From positions 124,001 to 188,000 of the forward strand of contig CAVZBX010000003.1 in NCBI GenBank assembly GCA_963773655.1: a stretch of 64,000 nucleotides of DNA, written 5' to 3'. The notes under the pieces are model-generated. The model did no database searches and was not told the origin of the DNA. It was given only the letters and a program-made list of their open reading frames with translations. How positions within the stretch are numbered: position 1 is the first letter of the stretch; each line of letters begins with the position of its first letter. A program made the position numbers and the translations under genes. The DNA is from DASSQJ01 sp963773655. GTDB taxonomy: Bacteria > Actinomycetota > Actinomycetes > Actinomycetales > Dermatophilaceae. Positions 7,860 to 16,690 of this stretch are shown one piece after another.

Positions 7860-8972
7860 TCAGGCGGCGACCGCAGTGAGCACGTCCTCGAGCAGGGTGA
7901 GCCCCGCGTCGACGTCCGCCAGGGTCGTGTAGGGGGCCACCGACAACCGCAGCACCGGCCCCTCCGGGGTGGACCCGCACCAGAGGTCGACGCCCCGGTC
8001 GTGGAGGCGCCGCAGCAGCGCCTCCGGGTCGGTCCCGAGGGACAGTCCCACCGCGACCATCGACGGGGCCCGCGGAGCCGGCGGCAGGGCGGTGACCCCG
8101 GGCAGGGCCAGCAGCCGGCGCTGGGCCTCGGCGGTCAGCGCGCGCCAGTGCTCGTGCAGGCCGTCGGCCTCGAGGGACTCCTGGTAGGCCACCGCCTCGC
8201 GACCCACGAGGTGGCCGATCACGTCGTCGGTGCCGACCCAGGCGAAGCGGCGGGTCAGCCGGGCGTCATCGGCGAACCAGCTCGTGACCGCCGGACGGAG
8301 GTCGTCGACGGCGTCGGTCGGCACGACGAGGAAGCCGCTGCCCTTCGGCAGGTGCAGCCACTTGTGGAGGGTGAGGCAGACGAACACCCCGGGCCGCGCC
8401 GCGGGCAGGGGCAGCAGGCCGGCCGTGTGGGCACCGTCCACGACGGTCGCGACCCCGCGGGCGGAGAGCTCGGCGGTCAGCGCGTCGACGTCGTTCACCT
8501 GCGACCACGGGGACGTGACCTGGCTGACGACCACGGCACGGGTCGCGTGCCGGACGGCCCCCAGCAGCCGCTCCACCAGCCCCGCGTGGCGACCGTCGAC
8601 GACCTCCAGGTCCACGCCCCGGTCGGCGAGCAACCGCAGGAGCACCGTGGTGGCCTCGTACTCGCGCGAGGTGGTGACGACGTGGTCGCCCCGGCCGAGG
8701 GCCAGGTGGCCGACGACGGTCTGCATCGCGGTCGTCGAGTTGCGCACGAAGACACCCCGGCCGTCCGGTACCCCCAGGTGCCGGCCCACCGCCAGGCGCG
8801 AGGACTCGAGCAGCGGGAAGACCCGCTCGTGGTAGAAGGACGGGTAGTCCTCCTCGGCCTCGTGGCGCAGAGCCCGGGCGGCGCGCAGGACCGGCAGCGG
8901 CGTTGCCCCGAACGAGCCGTGGTTGAGGAACACCCGGCCCGGCCGGAGCGCGTAGTCACCCCCTCGGTCCAT
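7860..8972 (-). CDS. Class V aminotransferase, isopenicillin-N epimerase-like
   Basis: A 370-residue pyridoxal-phosphate enzyme. The N-terminus has FLNHGSFGATP, where the class V fold starts; HVVTTSREYEAT lies in the cofactor-binding half; VVDGAHTAGLLPL holds the Asp and His that stack on the cofactor; and LTLHKWLHLPKGSGFLVV holds the Schiff-base lysine. This H-K-W-L-x-x-P-K-G pattern is typical of the CefD/egtE-like subgroup. The ATG at 8972 directly precedes the conserved core; a longer upstream frame has no conserved content. Actual substrate unknown; cysteine desulfurase activity is unlikely because no catalytic cysteine loop is visible. Confidence 0.87.
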   Translation of the reverse strand: MDRGGDYALRPGRVFLNHGSFGATPLPVLRAARALRHEAEEDYPSFYHERVFPLLESSRLAVGRHLGVPDGRGVFVRNSTTAMQTVVGHLALGRGDHVVTTSREYEATTVLLRLLADRGVDLEVVDGRHAGLVERLLGAVRHATRAVVVSQVTSPWSQVNDVDALTAELSARGVATVVDGAHTAGLLPLPAARPGVFVCLTLHKWLHLPKGSGFLVVPTDAVDDLRPAVTSWFADDARLTRRFAWVGTDDVIGHLVGREAVAYQESLEADGLHEHWRALTAEAQRRLLALPGVTALPPAPRAPSMVAVGLSLGTDPEALLRRLHDRGVDLWCGSTPEGPVLRLSVAPYTTLADVDAGLTLLEDVLTAVAA

Positions 8973-9173
8973 CCCGCCATCCTGCCCGCCCGCGGCGCAG
9001 CCGGCCCGTGCGCCGACCTTAAGGACTCGTGACGCCGTCCGGCCCACGGGGGCCGGGCCGACGGGCCGTGACGGGTCGTCCGAACGGCGGCAACGGCGCG
9101 CCTGCGGGCGCAGCACGTGCCGGGACCTGCTTCGATGGGGTCCGCAGGGCTGGACCGAGGAGGAGACCGGACG

Positions 9174-9623
9174 ATGGAGTCCTGCTACTTCGCTGCCGTC
9201 GACGACGATGCCGCGCTGCGCGCCCGCGAGCTCGGTGGCCCGAGGGGCTGGGACGGTTCGCAGGTCGTCGCAGCCGACGGGGTGATCCCCGTGCTCGCCA
9301 TCCCGCGGCTGCTCGCGCTGGCGTCGGGTACCGACGCCACGCTCGACCTCGCCGTCGTCGACCACCTGTGGCCGCGGATGCCGGAGGACCCGCAGTCGGA
9401 CCTGTCGTGGATGGCCGAGCCGATCGTCGAGCGCCTCTCTCCGGCGGTGTGCGACCGGCTCGCGGCCATCGACCTCTCCCGGGCAGCCGAGCTGGCCCGG
9501 GCCTGGGGTCCGGTGATCAACTGGCCGGCGCCGGAGTGCGAGCGGCTGGTGCGCGACCTGGTCACGCTCGCCCGCTCCGCCCGGGAGCAGGGCCGCCCCG
9601 TCTACAGCCGCTACGCGCTGTAG
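9174..9623 (+). CDS. Hypothetical protein
   Basis: A 149-residue soluble protein, starting at ATG with GAGGAGG a few bases upstream. It opens with MESCYFAAVDDDAALRAREL and ends with a helical segment and GRPVYSRYAL. Acidic N-terminus, a central aliphatic stretch (VIPVLAIPRLLALASG) and a Trp-rich middle are visible; no membrane segment or known catalytic motif is seen. I do not recognise the family. Codon use matches the neighbours. It is a single gene divergent from the aminotransferase and convergent with the DUF3754 gene. Confidence 0.75.
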   Translation: MESCYFAAVDDDAALRARELGGPRGWDGSQVVAADGVIPVLAIPRLLALASGTDATLDLAVVDHLWPRMPEDPQSDLSWMAEPIVERLSPAVCDRLAAIDLSRAAELARAWGPVINWPAPECERLVRDLVTLARSAREQGRPVYSRYAL

Positions 9624-9677
9624 GCCGAGGTCGCCACCGGCGCTCGGCGTCCGGGACGCCGCTCGGGCCGCCCGCCC

Positions 9678-10976
9678 TCAGCGGCGACCGGGAGCCGGGG
9701 CACGGACATGCTCGGCCGGCATCCGGCCGCTGCTGCTCCGGCCGTCCGGGTCGTCCTCCTCCGTCGCGTCGGGCACGTCGTCGCCGCCGCCCGGTGGCGC
9801 GACCACCAAGGCGTCGCCGAGCTCGCGCCAGCGTCGGCGCAGCACGTGCGGCGCCTCCTCGAGCGGAACCGCCCGCCACTGGCTCCCCGAGCAGGTGGCG
9901 AGGCCGACCGCCTCGAGTCGGCGCACGGCGTCCGGCACGTCGAAGTCGACGCCGTCGCCGCACCGCTCGTGCAGCCACCCCTCGACCCGGTCGTCGAGCG
10001 CGTCGCTCGCGGCGGGCCCTTCGAGCAGCCCGCGGTAGGCGAGGACCGCCTCCTTGTAGTCCTCGGCCTCCCCCGAGTCGAGCACGGTGTAGAGCACGCC
10101 GGGGCCGTCGGCGAGGGTGCGGGAGTACAGCCCTTCGGACAGCTTCTTGAGGTACTCCGTCCTCCGGTTGGTGTACTTCGTCCACTGCCGCCAGAGGTAG
10201 CTGCCCAGCGCGACGATCGCGCCGAACAGGGTGACCAGGACCCCGGTGCTGATCGACGGCCGGTCCTGCCGCAGCCCGATGTAGGCGGCGACGAGGAGCG
10301 CGAGGAAGCCGACGGCGCTCGACAGCTTGGTCACCGAGATCACGACCCCGCCGACGAGGGCCGGCACGCCGATGAACACCTTGTCGACCGTCCGCATCGA
10401 GACCCGGGTGCCCGGCACCAGCATCTCGAGGTCCGGCCGCGGGACGTCCTGGAACAGCTTGACGTGCTCGCTTCCCGGCTCGAACCGGAGCTCGCCGACA
10501 TCCCGGCCGGCCTCGGCGAAGTGCTGTTCCTCGTGGTAGCGCGCGTACATCGCGACCCGGTCGTACTGGTCGAACTCGATGGTGTGCTCCCGCAGCCCGC
10601 GCCAGCGACTCACCTGCCGGCGCTCACGGCGCACCCCACGACGCCAGAAGCGCAGCTCCGCGAAGTCGTCGAGGTCTGCCTCGACCTCGACCGCGAACAC
10701 GGCGGACTCGCCGAGCGCGTCGTCGAGCACCTCGAGGGGGACCTCGTCGTAGTTCGCCCGCTCGAGGAGATCGGTGAGGTCGTCGAGCAGCGCCTGCCCC
10801 CCTGCCTCGGCCGCGGCGCGGGCACGGACCCACCGCTCGCGGTACCGGGCATGGAGGACCGTGCCCAGCCCGTGCGCCACCGAGCGCAGACGATCGGCCG
10901 TGCCGGCGTCGAGGTCGCGCACGGCCAGGTCGACGGCCTCCTCGGTGGTGAACGGCAGGTACCGCGTCCTCAGCAC
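9678..10976 (-). CDS. DUF3754 (TMEM143-like) membrane protein
   Basis: A 432-residue protein. The N-terminal soluble part begins RTRYLPFTTEEAVDLAV, the typical DUF3754 opening, and contains the AELRFWRRG ... EFDQYDRVAMYARYHEEQHF block; KLFQDVPRPDLEMLVPGTRVSM then leads into two to three membrane helices (FIGVPALVGGVVISV; VGFLALLVAAYIGL; TGVLVTLFGAIVALGSYLW). A basic R-R-T-E-Y-L-K-K-L-S stretch and a variable acidic tail follow. The GTG at 10976 was chosen because GAGGAGG is 7 nt upstream. The family's function is not known; plant and animal relatives are organellar membrane proteins. Confidence 0.85.
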   Translation of the reverse strand: MLRTRYLPFTTEEAVDLAVRDLDAGTADRLRSVAHGLGTVLHARYRERWVRARAAAEAGGQALLDDLTDLLERANYDEVPLEVLDDALGESAVFAVEVEADLDDFAELRFWRRGVRRERRQVSRWRGLREHTIEFDQYDRVAMYARYHEEQHFAEAGRDVGELRFEPGSEHVKLFQDVPRPDLEMLVPGTRVSMRTVDKVFIGVPALVGGVVISVTKLSSAVGFLALLVAAYIGLRQDRPSISTGVLVTLFGAIVALGSYLWRQWTKYTNRRTEYLKKLSEGLYSRTLADGPGVLYTVLDSGEAEDYKEAVLAYRGLLEGPAASDALDDRVEGWLHERCGDGVDFDVPDAVRRLEAVGLATCSGSQWRAVPLEEAPHVLRRRWRELGDALVVAPPGGGDDVPDATEEDDPDGRSSSGRMPAEHVRAPAPGRR

Positions 10977-11059
10977 GGTGGCGCCTCCTCGGGTGGCTGC
11001 GGCTCGCCGGACATCACCCCATACTGTCAAGCGAGGGGCCTCCCGCGGGGCGCCGGACG

Positions 11060-11557
11060 CTACCGGGAACGCACGCTGACGTCGGCCTCGCCGGTGCCGT
11101 GCTCGATGTCGTGCTCGGCCCGCGCGAGCAGGCCGTCGGCCAGCCGGCGCAGGGCCCGCGCCACCGCCACCTCGTCGCCGATGTGGGGGCTCGGTGAGTC
11201 GTCGCCCGAGCGGTGGCTCGTCGCCCGCGCGGTCAGCGCCTCCGGGGAGTCGGCGAGCAGCGCGACGGTCGCCGTCGTGTCGTCACCCCTCTCGAAGAGC
11301 GTGACCCGCACGGTCCACTCCCGCATCGTCCCCAGCTCGGGGCGGGCGACGACGTCGGTGAACTCACGGTGTCCGGTCTCGGTCACCTTGAGCACGGCCC
11401 CGGGTCCCGGGTACATCGTGCTCGTGTGGCCGTCCTCCCAGCGCACCGTGTACGGCGGGCCGCCGTCGGGGCCGCAGTCGAGGACCTCACCGGCCCTCGT
11501 CGGCTCGTCGACGTGTTCTCCCGCGAGGATGATGTGGTCTCCGGCCCTGGCTCGCAT
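11060..11557 (-). CDS. DUF1918-DUF1876 fusion protein
   Basis: A 165-residue protein with two small actinobacterial domains. Residues 1-58 match DUF1918 (MRARAGDHIILAG, then GEVLDCG and PYTVRWEDGHTSTMYPGPGA), an SH3-like barrel; residues 77-155 match DUF1876 (MREWTVRVTLFERGDDTTAT, then SPHIGDEVAVARALRRLADGLL), a dsRBD-like fold. The start has AAGGAGG upstream. Both domains are usually short separate proteins of unknown function. The fused form suggests that they act on the same ligand. Confidence 0.85.
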   Translation of the reverse strand: MRARAGDHIILAGEHVDEPTRAGEVLDCGPDGGPPYTVRWEDGHTSTMYPGPGAVLKVTETGHREFTDVVARPELGTMREWTVRVTLFERGDDTTATVALLADSPEALTARATSHRSGDDSPSPHIGDEVAVARALRRLADGLLARAEHDIEHGTGEADVSVRSR

Positions 11558-11813
11558 GACCGCCTCCTTGACCTCCTCGCCACCGGCTACCGGAGTGCCG
11601 GGGCGGTGGCGACGGCCTTCGGCACCCGTCCCCATCGTCCCGCGTCGGGCGTCCCGGCGACACCCCCCGTGGGCGTGGCGTGCGTCGCTGACGAACTCTT
11701 TCCGCGGCGGGGAGGGGCCGCCACAATGGCGCGATGGGAACGCCGTACACCGTCGAGCGGACCGCCACGACCGAGCGGGGCCTGGAGCGGCTGACCCGCG
11801 GGACCGGGTCCTG

Positions 11814-12221
11814 GTGAGCGGCGAGTCGGTCCTCGTCGTCGACGGCGCCAACGTCGTGGGGTCGCGTCCGGACGGCTGGTGGCGCGACCGCGCCGGGGCT
11901 GCGGCCCGGCTGCACGCCCGACTCGCCGCTGCGCACGCCGCGGGGCGGCTCGGCAGCGGTGCCGTCGTGCTCGTGCTCGAGGGACGGGCCCGGTCCGGGG
12001 TGGCGGCCGGTGAGGCGGTCGGGATCGACGTGGTCCACGCCCCCGGGGAGGGCGACGACGAGGTCGTGCTGCGGGCTGCCGCGGCCGTGGGTGACGGCGC
12101 CGCGTCCACGGTCGTCACCGCCGACCGCGCCCTCTCCGCGCGGGTCGAGCAGGTGGGTGCCACGGTGGTGCGACCCCGGTGGCTGCTCGACCGACTCGAG
12201 GGCCGCAGCCACGCCGACTAG
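11814..12221 (+). CDS. NYN/PIN-like domain protein (YacP-type)
   Basis: A 135-residue protein with the NYN/PIN nuclease-like fold: VLVVDGANVVGSRPDGWWRD at residues 7-26 gives the first acidic residue, then VVLVLEG, GEGDDEVVLRAA and STVVTADRALSARVEQVGA give the remaining acidic positions expected for metal binding, so the likely role is RNA hydrolysis. The GTG start overlaps the stop of an upstream 27-codon frame (11734-11817, GTGA overlap) that has a GGGGAGGGG sequence in front, so translational coupling is possible. Substrate RNA unknown. Confidence 0.8.
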   Translation: MSGESVLVVDGANVVGSRPDGWWRDRAGAAARLHARLAAAHAAGRLGSGAVVLVLEGRARSGVAAGEAVGIDVVHAPGEGDDEVVLRAAAAVGDGAASTVVTADRALSARVEQVGATVVRPRWLLDRLEGRSHAD

Positions 12222-12272
12222 CCTGCTGCCCGAGGCGTCGCGGTCCACCCCGACGTCCCACCCGAGGAAGGG

Positions 12273-13316
12273 ATGCCGATGACCCGTCGCGTGCCTCTCG
12301 CGCTGCTCGCCCTCGGGGTCGCCGCCGCCGCGATCGCCCGGCCGGTGGCCGACCGCCGCGCCGCGGTCGCCGTCGTGCCCCGGGGACTGCGGCACCCGGT
12401 GTGCTGGCTGCCCCTGCCGTTCACCCCGCTCGCCGTTCGGGGGCTGAAGGCGCTGCCCCAGCTGCCGAGTCCGCTGAGGGAGGGGGTCATCGCCTCGGAG
12501 CGCACCGTCACGGCGGGCGAGGGCCGTGCCCCGGTCCCGGTGCACGTCTACGAGCCGGCGGGGCGCACGCGTCCCAGTGGCGCGGTCGTGTGGACCCACG
12601 GTGGCGGCTACGTCGTGGGCCACCCGGTCGGCTACCACGACACGTGCAGCCGGATCGCCGACGAGCTCGGTGTCCTCGTCGTCTCCGTCGACTACCGGCT
12701 CGCGCCGGAGCACCCCTTCCCCGCCGGGCTCGAGGACGCCTACACCGCGTTGCTCTGGCTCCACGAGTCGGCCGAAGGGCTCGGCGTCGACCCGCAGCGG
12801 GTCGCGGTGGCGGGCGACAGCGCGGGCGGCGGGCTCGCGGCCGCCCTGGCCCAGGTGGCGCTGGACCGCGGTGAGGCGTCGGTCTGCTTCCAGGCGTTGC
12901 TCTACCCGATGCTGGACGACCGGACGGTGCTGCGGGAGGACCACCAGGGGCGCGGGGCGTTCGTGTGGACACCGGCCTCGAACCGCTTCGGCTGGACCTC
13001 GTACCTGGGCGCACCGCCGACCCACGACGGGGCCCCGGAGCACGCGGCGCCGGCCCGCCGCGCCGACCTCGCGGGGCTCCCGCCGGCGTGGATCGGGGTC
13101 GGTGACCTCGACCTCTTCCTCGAGGAGGACGTCGACTACGGCGACCGGCTCGTGGGCGCGGGAGTGCCGTGCGAGCTCGTCGTCGTGCCGGGGATGTACC
13201 ACGCCGCCGAACGGTTCCGCGGCGAGGACCCCCGGATGGTCGAGTTCACCCGGAGCATGGTCGACGCCCTCGGCCGTGGGCTGCAGCGGCGGACCGCCGA
13301 CGCCGGGGCCGCGTGA
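12273..13316 (+). CDS. Alpha/beta hydrolase, HSL/lipase family
   Basis: A 347-residue esterase or lipase. An N-terminal hydrophobic stretch (residues 8-24) may be a signal anchor. The oxyanion-hole motif HGGG is in VVWTHGGGYVVGHP, the nucleophile serine is in VAVAGDSAGGGLAAALAQ, and the acid and histidine lie in GVGDLDLFLEEDVDY and VVPGMYHAAERF, giving a complete catalytic triad. GAGGAAGGG precedes the ATG (a second ATG is 6 nt further in). The stop overlaps the sterol-desaturase-like gene by one base, so the two are co-translated; together they may modify a lipid. Confidence 0.9.
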   Translation: MPMTRRVPLALLALGVAAAAIARPVADRRAAVAVVPRGLRHPVCWLPLPFTPLAVRGLKALPQLPSPLREGVIASERTVTAGEGRAPVPVHVYEPAGRTRPSGAVVWTHGGGYVVGHPVGYHDTCSRIADELGVLVVSVDYRLAPEHPFPAGLEDAYTALLWLHESAEGLGVDPQRVAVAGDSAGGGLAAALAQVALDRGEASVCFQALLYPMLDDRTVLREDHQGRGAFVWTPASNRFGWTSYLGAPPTHDGAPEHAAPARRADLAGLPPAWIGVGDLDLFLEEDVDYGDRLVGAGVPCELVVVPGMYHAAERFRGEDPRMVEFTRSMVDALGRGLQRRTADAGAA

Positions 13317-14497
13317 TGCGCCGGCCCGACCTCACCGTCCTCGCCATCCCCGCCTTCGTCGGGGCGATGGCCGCCGAGTACCTCTGGCAGCAGCGCCACC
13401 CCGCACCGGCAGGGGTCACCCGAGCCGGCGACTACGAGCTCGCGGACACGATGGCGAGCCTGACGATGGGCGTCGGCAGCCTCCTCGCCCCCTTCGTCGC
13501 GAAGCGCCTGCTCGACCCGGTGACTCCGGGCGTCGGACGGTACGCCCGGGTGCTCATGGGGAGCGCCGTCGTCGCCACCGCCGCGACGACCGTCCTCGAC
13601 GTCGTCCGTCGCCACCGCGCCGAGGGCGGGCTGCCGGAGGCGGGCGCCGTGCCCGCATCCGATCCTCGGGGGCCCCGCGGACCGGTCGACGTCGCGCCAC
13701 GGCTGCCCGACGCCCCGCCGGCCCGTCGCGTCACCGGAGCCGTCGCCGTCGCCGCCGTCGCCTCGACCGCCCTGACCGTCGCCACCACGTGGTCGGCACG
13801 GACCAGCGGCGCCCGCCTGTACGGGCTGACCCGGCGCGACCTCGGCACCGGGCTGCTCGCCAACGCCGTCGCCGTCCTCGGCTGGGACGCCATCTACTAC
13901 TGGAACCACCGCCTCAACCACGAGAGCCGGTGGCTGTGGGCCATGCACGTGGTGCACCACTCGAGCGAGCGCTACAACCTCTCCACCGCGCTGCGGCAGC
14001 CCGTGGCCGAGGGCCTGACGATGAGCGTGCCGTACGGCCTGCTCGCACTGCTCGGCGTCCGCCCGAGCGTCATCGAGAACGCCCGCGCCCTCAACCTCAT
14101 CTACCAGTTCTGGATCCACACCGAGGCGGTGCAGAGCATCGGCCGGCTCGAGAACGTCCTCAACACCCCGTCCCACCACCGGGTGCACCACGGGTCGAAC
14201 TCGCGGTACCTCGACCGCAACCACGGCAGCATCCTCATCGTGTGGGACCGCCTGTTCGGCACCTTCGAGCGCGAGGCCGAGCCGGTGGTCTACGGGCTCA
14301 CGACCAACATCGGCTCGTTCAACCCGGTGACGATCGCGACCCACGAGTGGCGTGACATCGCCCGGGACGTCGCCGGCGCGTCGACGTGGGGCGAGCGGTG
14401 GTCCTCCCTGCTGCGGGGGCCGGGTTGGGCCTACGCCCGCCGCCGCGAGCTGCTCGGGCCGGCGGCCGCCGCGGCCGCGCCCCCGGTCGCGGCCTGA
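13316..14497 (+). CDS. Sterol desaturase / fatty acid hydroxylase family protein
   Basis: A 393-residue integral membrane di-iron oxygenase. The histidine clusters of the family are present: YYWNHRLNHE (about residues 199-208), MHVVHHSSERYN and SHHRVHHGSN. Several hydrophobic helices precede and surround them. The N-terminal 150 residues are longer and more variable than in short family members. It overlaps the upstream alpha/beta hydrolase by one base (TGATG), so both products probably act on the same membrane lipid or isoprenoid. The precise substrate is unknown. Confidence 0.9.
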   Translation: MRRPDLTVLAIPAFVGAMAAEYLWQQRHPAPAGVTRAGDYELADTMASLTMGVGSLLAPFVAKRLLDPVTPGVGRYARVLMGSAVVATAATTVLDVVRRHRAEGGLPEAGAVPASDPRGPRGPVDVAPRLPDAPPARRVTGAVAVAAVASTALTVATTWSARTSGARLYGLTRRDLGTGLLANAVAVLGWDAIYYWNHRLNHESRWLWAMHVVHHSSERYNLSTALRQPVAEGLTMSVPYGLLALLGVRPSVIENARALNLIYQFWIHTEAVQSIGRLENVLNTPSHHRVHHGSNSRYLDRNHGSILIVWDRLFGTFEREAEPVVYGLTTNIGSFNPVTIATHEWRDIARDVAGASTWGERWSSLLRGPGWAYARRRELLGPAAAAAAPPVAA

Positions 14498-14511
14498 GTA
14501 GCATCGCGGAC

Positions 14512-15030
14512 GTGACCACGCTCGTCCTCACCGTCATCGGCGACGACCGCGCCGGCCTGGTCAAGGCCCTCGCGGACGTCGTCACCGCCCACGACGGCAA
14601 CTGGGAGCGCAGCCACCTCGCCGAGATGGCCGGCAAGTTCGCCGGCATCGTCGAGGTGTCGGTGTCGCCCGCACGGGCCGACGAGCTGGCCGCGGCGCTG
14701 CGGCCCCTGCACGGCCTGCTCGACGTGGACGTCCACGCCGGCACGGCGGCTGGCGCCCCGGCCCGGCGCGAGGTGCTCGTCGAGCTCGTGGGCAACGACC
14801 ACCCGGGCATCGTCCGGGCCGTCTCGGGGGTGCTCGCGGAGCACGGGCTGTCGGTCACCGAGCTCGAGACGGCCACGCGGGACGCGCCGATGGCCGGCGG
14901 CCGCCTGTTCGAGGCGCGGGCCACGGTCGTGCTCCCCGAGGGCGGCGGCCTGGCCGACCTCCGGGCGGCGCTGGAGCGGCTCGCCGCCGAGGTGCTCGTC
15001 GACCTCACCGTCACCGACGTCGAGCACTGA
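14512..15030 (+). CDS. Two-ACT-domain protein (GcvR-like)
   Basis: A 172-residue protein made of two ACT domains: LVLTVIGDDRAGLVKALADV at the start and VLVELVGNDHPGIVRAVSGV from about residue 87, each with the G-x-D-x-x-G-x-V pattern. Proteins of this kind bind amino acids and act as regulators, as GcvR does for the glycine cleavage operon in enterobacteria; no DNA-binding domain is seen here. The GTG start lies 14 nt after the desaturase stop, so co-transcription is likely, though functionally unexplained. Confidence 0.85.
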   Translation: MTTLVLTVIGDDRAGLVKALADVVTAHDGNWERSHLAEMAGKFAGIVEVSVSPARADELAAALRPLHGLLDVDVHAGTAAGAPARREVLVELVGNDHPGIVRAVSGVLAEHGLSVTELETATRDAPMAGGRLFEARATVVLPEGGGLADLRAALERLAAEVLVDLTVTDVEH

Positions 15031-15039
15031 CCCCGCGCG

Positions 15040-15768
15040 TCAGGCCCGGTCGGGAGCCGGCCGCGCGCCCGCTGACACCCGGCGCAGCAGTGCGTCGAGG
15101 CCCCAGTAGGCCGCGGCGACGACGACACCGAAGCCGAGGATGCCGAGGAGCGTCACCGCCACCGGGCCGGCGCCGAGCTCCTCGACGTTGGCGAAGTCGT
15201 AGGGGTAGGCGAGCACGACCGCTCCGCGGGCGAGCATCCAGGCGATCCACAGCACCGGGATGCCGAGCGAGCCCAGCACCACCCGCCAGGACACCCAGCC
15301 GCGGGGGCCGAACACCAGCCAGACGAGCACGGTGAGCACGGGCGTCACCTGGTGGAGGATCGGGTCGGTGAGCCGCGACCAGCCGACGACGACGGCGCTG
15401 GGCGCGAGCAGCACCTGGTAGACGATCGCGGTGATCGTGATCATGAGCAGCGCGTCCAGACGCAGCACCCGCAGCGGCCCGGTCACGCGTACCCGGCGCC
15501 GGGCCAGCAGGGTGGCGGCGAGGGCGACGACGACGTTGGACCAGATGGTGAAGTAGCTGAGGGTGTCGGACAGCCGGGACACCACGCCGGCCGCGCCCTC
15601 GGGGTGCAGCCCGTAGAGGCCGGGCTCGGGCTGCTGCGCCGTGTACCAGCCGAGCCCGGACAGGGCGACGGTGAGCCCGACCCCCAGCCAGGCCACGACG
15701 GCGTTGACGGCGAACGCGCTGCGGGCGGCGGGGCCGGGCACGTGGGTGGGGGTGTCCTGGTCGGCCAC
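15040..15768 (-). CDS. Pr6Pr family integral membrane protein
   Basis: A 242-residue protein with six predicted membrane helices. The conserved FTIWSNVVVALAATLLA block (helix two), RLDALLMITITAIVYQVLLAP, the LHQVTPVLTVLVWLVFGPRG segment with its membrane histidine, and the AYPYDFANV loop are the hallmarks of Pr6Pr (FAR-17a/AIG1-related) proteins. Human relatives hydrolyse fatty-acid esters of hydroxy fatty acids with a conserved Thr and His; the bacterial role is not established. Start GTG. Convergent with the ACT gene. Confidence 0.85.
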   Translation of the reverse strand: MADQDTPTHVPGPAARSAFAVNAVVAWLGVGLTVALSGLGWYTAQQPEPGLYGLHPEGAAGVVSRLSDTLSYFTIWSNVVVALAATLLARRRVRVTGPLRVLRLDALLMITITAIVYQVLLAPSAVVVGWSRLTDPILHQVTPVLTVLVWLVFGPRGWVSWRVVLGSLGIPVLWIAWMLARGAVVLAYPYDFANVEELGAGPVAVTLLGILGFGVVVAAAYWGLDALLRRVSAGARPAPDRA

Positions 15769-15849
15769 GGCTGCAGTATGCCGTCAGCGCACCCGCCGGG
15801 TCTGCCCCTCGTCTGCACGGGGCCGGACCGCCCCCGATAGCGTGGGGGT

Positions 15850-16644
15850 GTGCTCGCCAACGACCAGGTGGACCGGCACGGTACCGAGGTGCCCGTGGTG
15901 CTCGTCCACGCGGGCGTCGCGGACCGACGGATGTGGGACCCGCAGTGGGGTCCGCTGACCGAGCGGCTCGACGCCGTCCGGGTCGACCTGCGTGGCTTCG
16001 GCGACTCCGACGCGGCCCCCACCGCGCCGTTCTCGCACCCCGAGGACCTCTGGGAGACCCTCGACGCCCTCGGCGTGACCCGGTGCCACCTCGTCGGGTC
16101 CTCGCTCGGGGCCGGTGTCGCGCTCGAGGCGACGCTGGCCAGGCCCGCGGCCGTCGAGTCGCTCGTCGTGGCGCCGCCCGGGGGCAGCCTGCTCGCCACC
16201 CGCACCGACGACCTCGCCGAGTTCGTGGCCGCCGAGGACGCCGCGCTCGAGGCGGGGAACGTCGACGCGGCCGTGCAGGCCAACCTCGACGCCTGGGTGG
16301 CCGGCCGCGGCCGTCCGCTCGCGCAGGTCGACCCCGGCGTGGTCGCCTCGGTGGCGCGGATGCAGCGCCGTGCGTTCGAGATCCAGCGCGGCTGGGGAGA
16401 TGACGCCGCGGAGCTCGAGGCCGAGCCGGCGCGGGACCCGATGCACCGGCTGGCCGAGGTGGTGGTGCCCGTGCTGCTCGTCGTCGGTGGGCTCGACCTC
16501 GACACGATCCTCGACTCCGCCCAGCGCCTCGAGCACGCCCTCGACGACGTCACCCGGGTGGACTGGCCGGACGTGGCCCACCTGCCGAGCCTGGAGCGGC
16601 CCGAGCGGTTCTCCGCCCTGCTCCTGGAGTGGCTGGTGCCCTGA
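15850..16644 (+). CDS. Alpha/beta hydrolase
   Basis: A 264-residue soluble hydrolase of the RsbQ/haloperoxidase-like group. The oxyanion loop is VVLVHAGVADRRMWDPQW, the nucleophile elbow is LVGSSLGAGVALEATLA (Ser about residue 87), the acid is in LLVVGGLDLDTILDSA, and the catalytic His is in WPDVAHLPSLERPERF. An overlapping GTG one codon upstream is an alternative start. Substrate unknown. It stands alone between two oppositely oriented genes. Confidence 0.9.
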   Translation: MLANDQVDRHGTEVPVVLVHAGVADRRMWDPQWGPLTERLDAVRVDLRGFGDSDAAPTAPFSHPEDLWETLDALGVTRCHLVGSSLGAGVALEATLARPAAVESLVVAPPGGSLLATRTDDLAEFVAAEDAALEAGNVDAAVQANLDAWVAGRGRPLAQVDPGVVASVARMQRRAFEIQRGWGDDAAELEAEPARDPMHRLAEVVVPVLLVVGGLDLDTILDSAQRLEHALDDVTRVDWPDVAHLPSLERPERFSALLLEWLVP

Positions 16645-16690
16645 CGTCCCGGCGTCGCTCACGGTCGCGGCGGCGGGCTGGAGCCTGCGG

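Noticed and set aside
6537..9032. An 831-codon plus-strand frame
   Set aside because: It runs antisense to the DinB, methyltransferase and aminotransferase genes, all of which carry intact family motifs.
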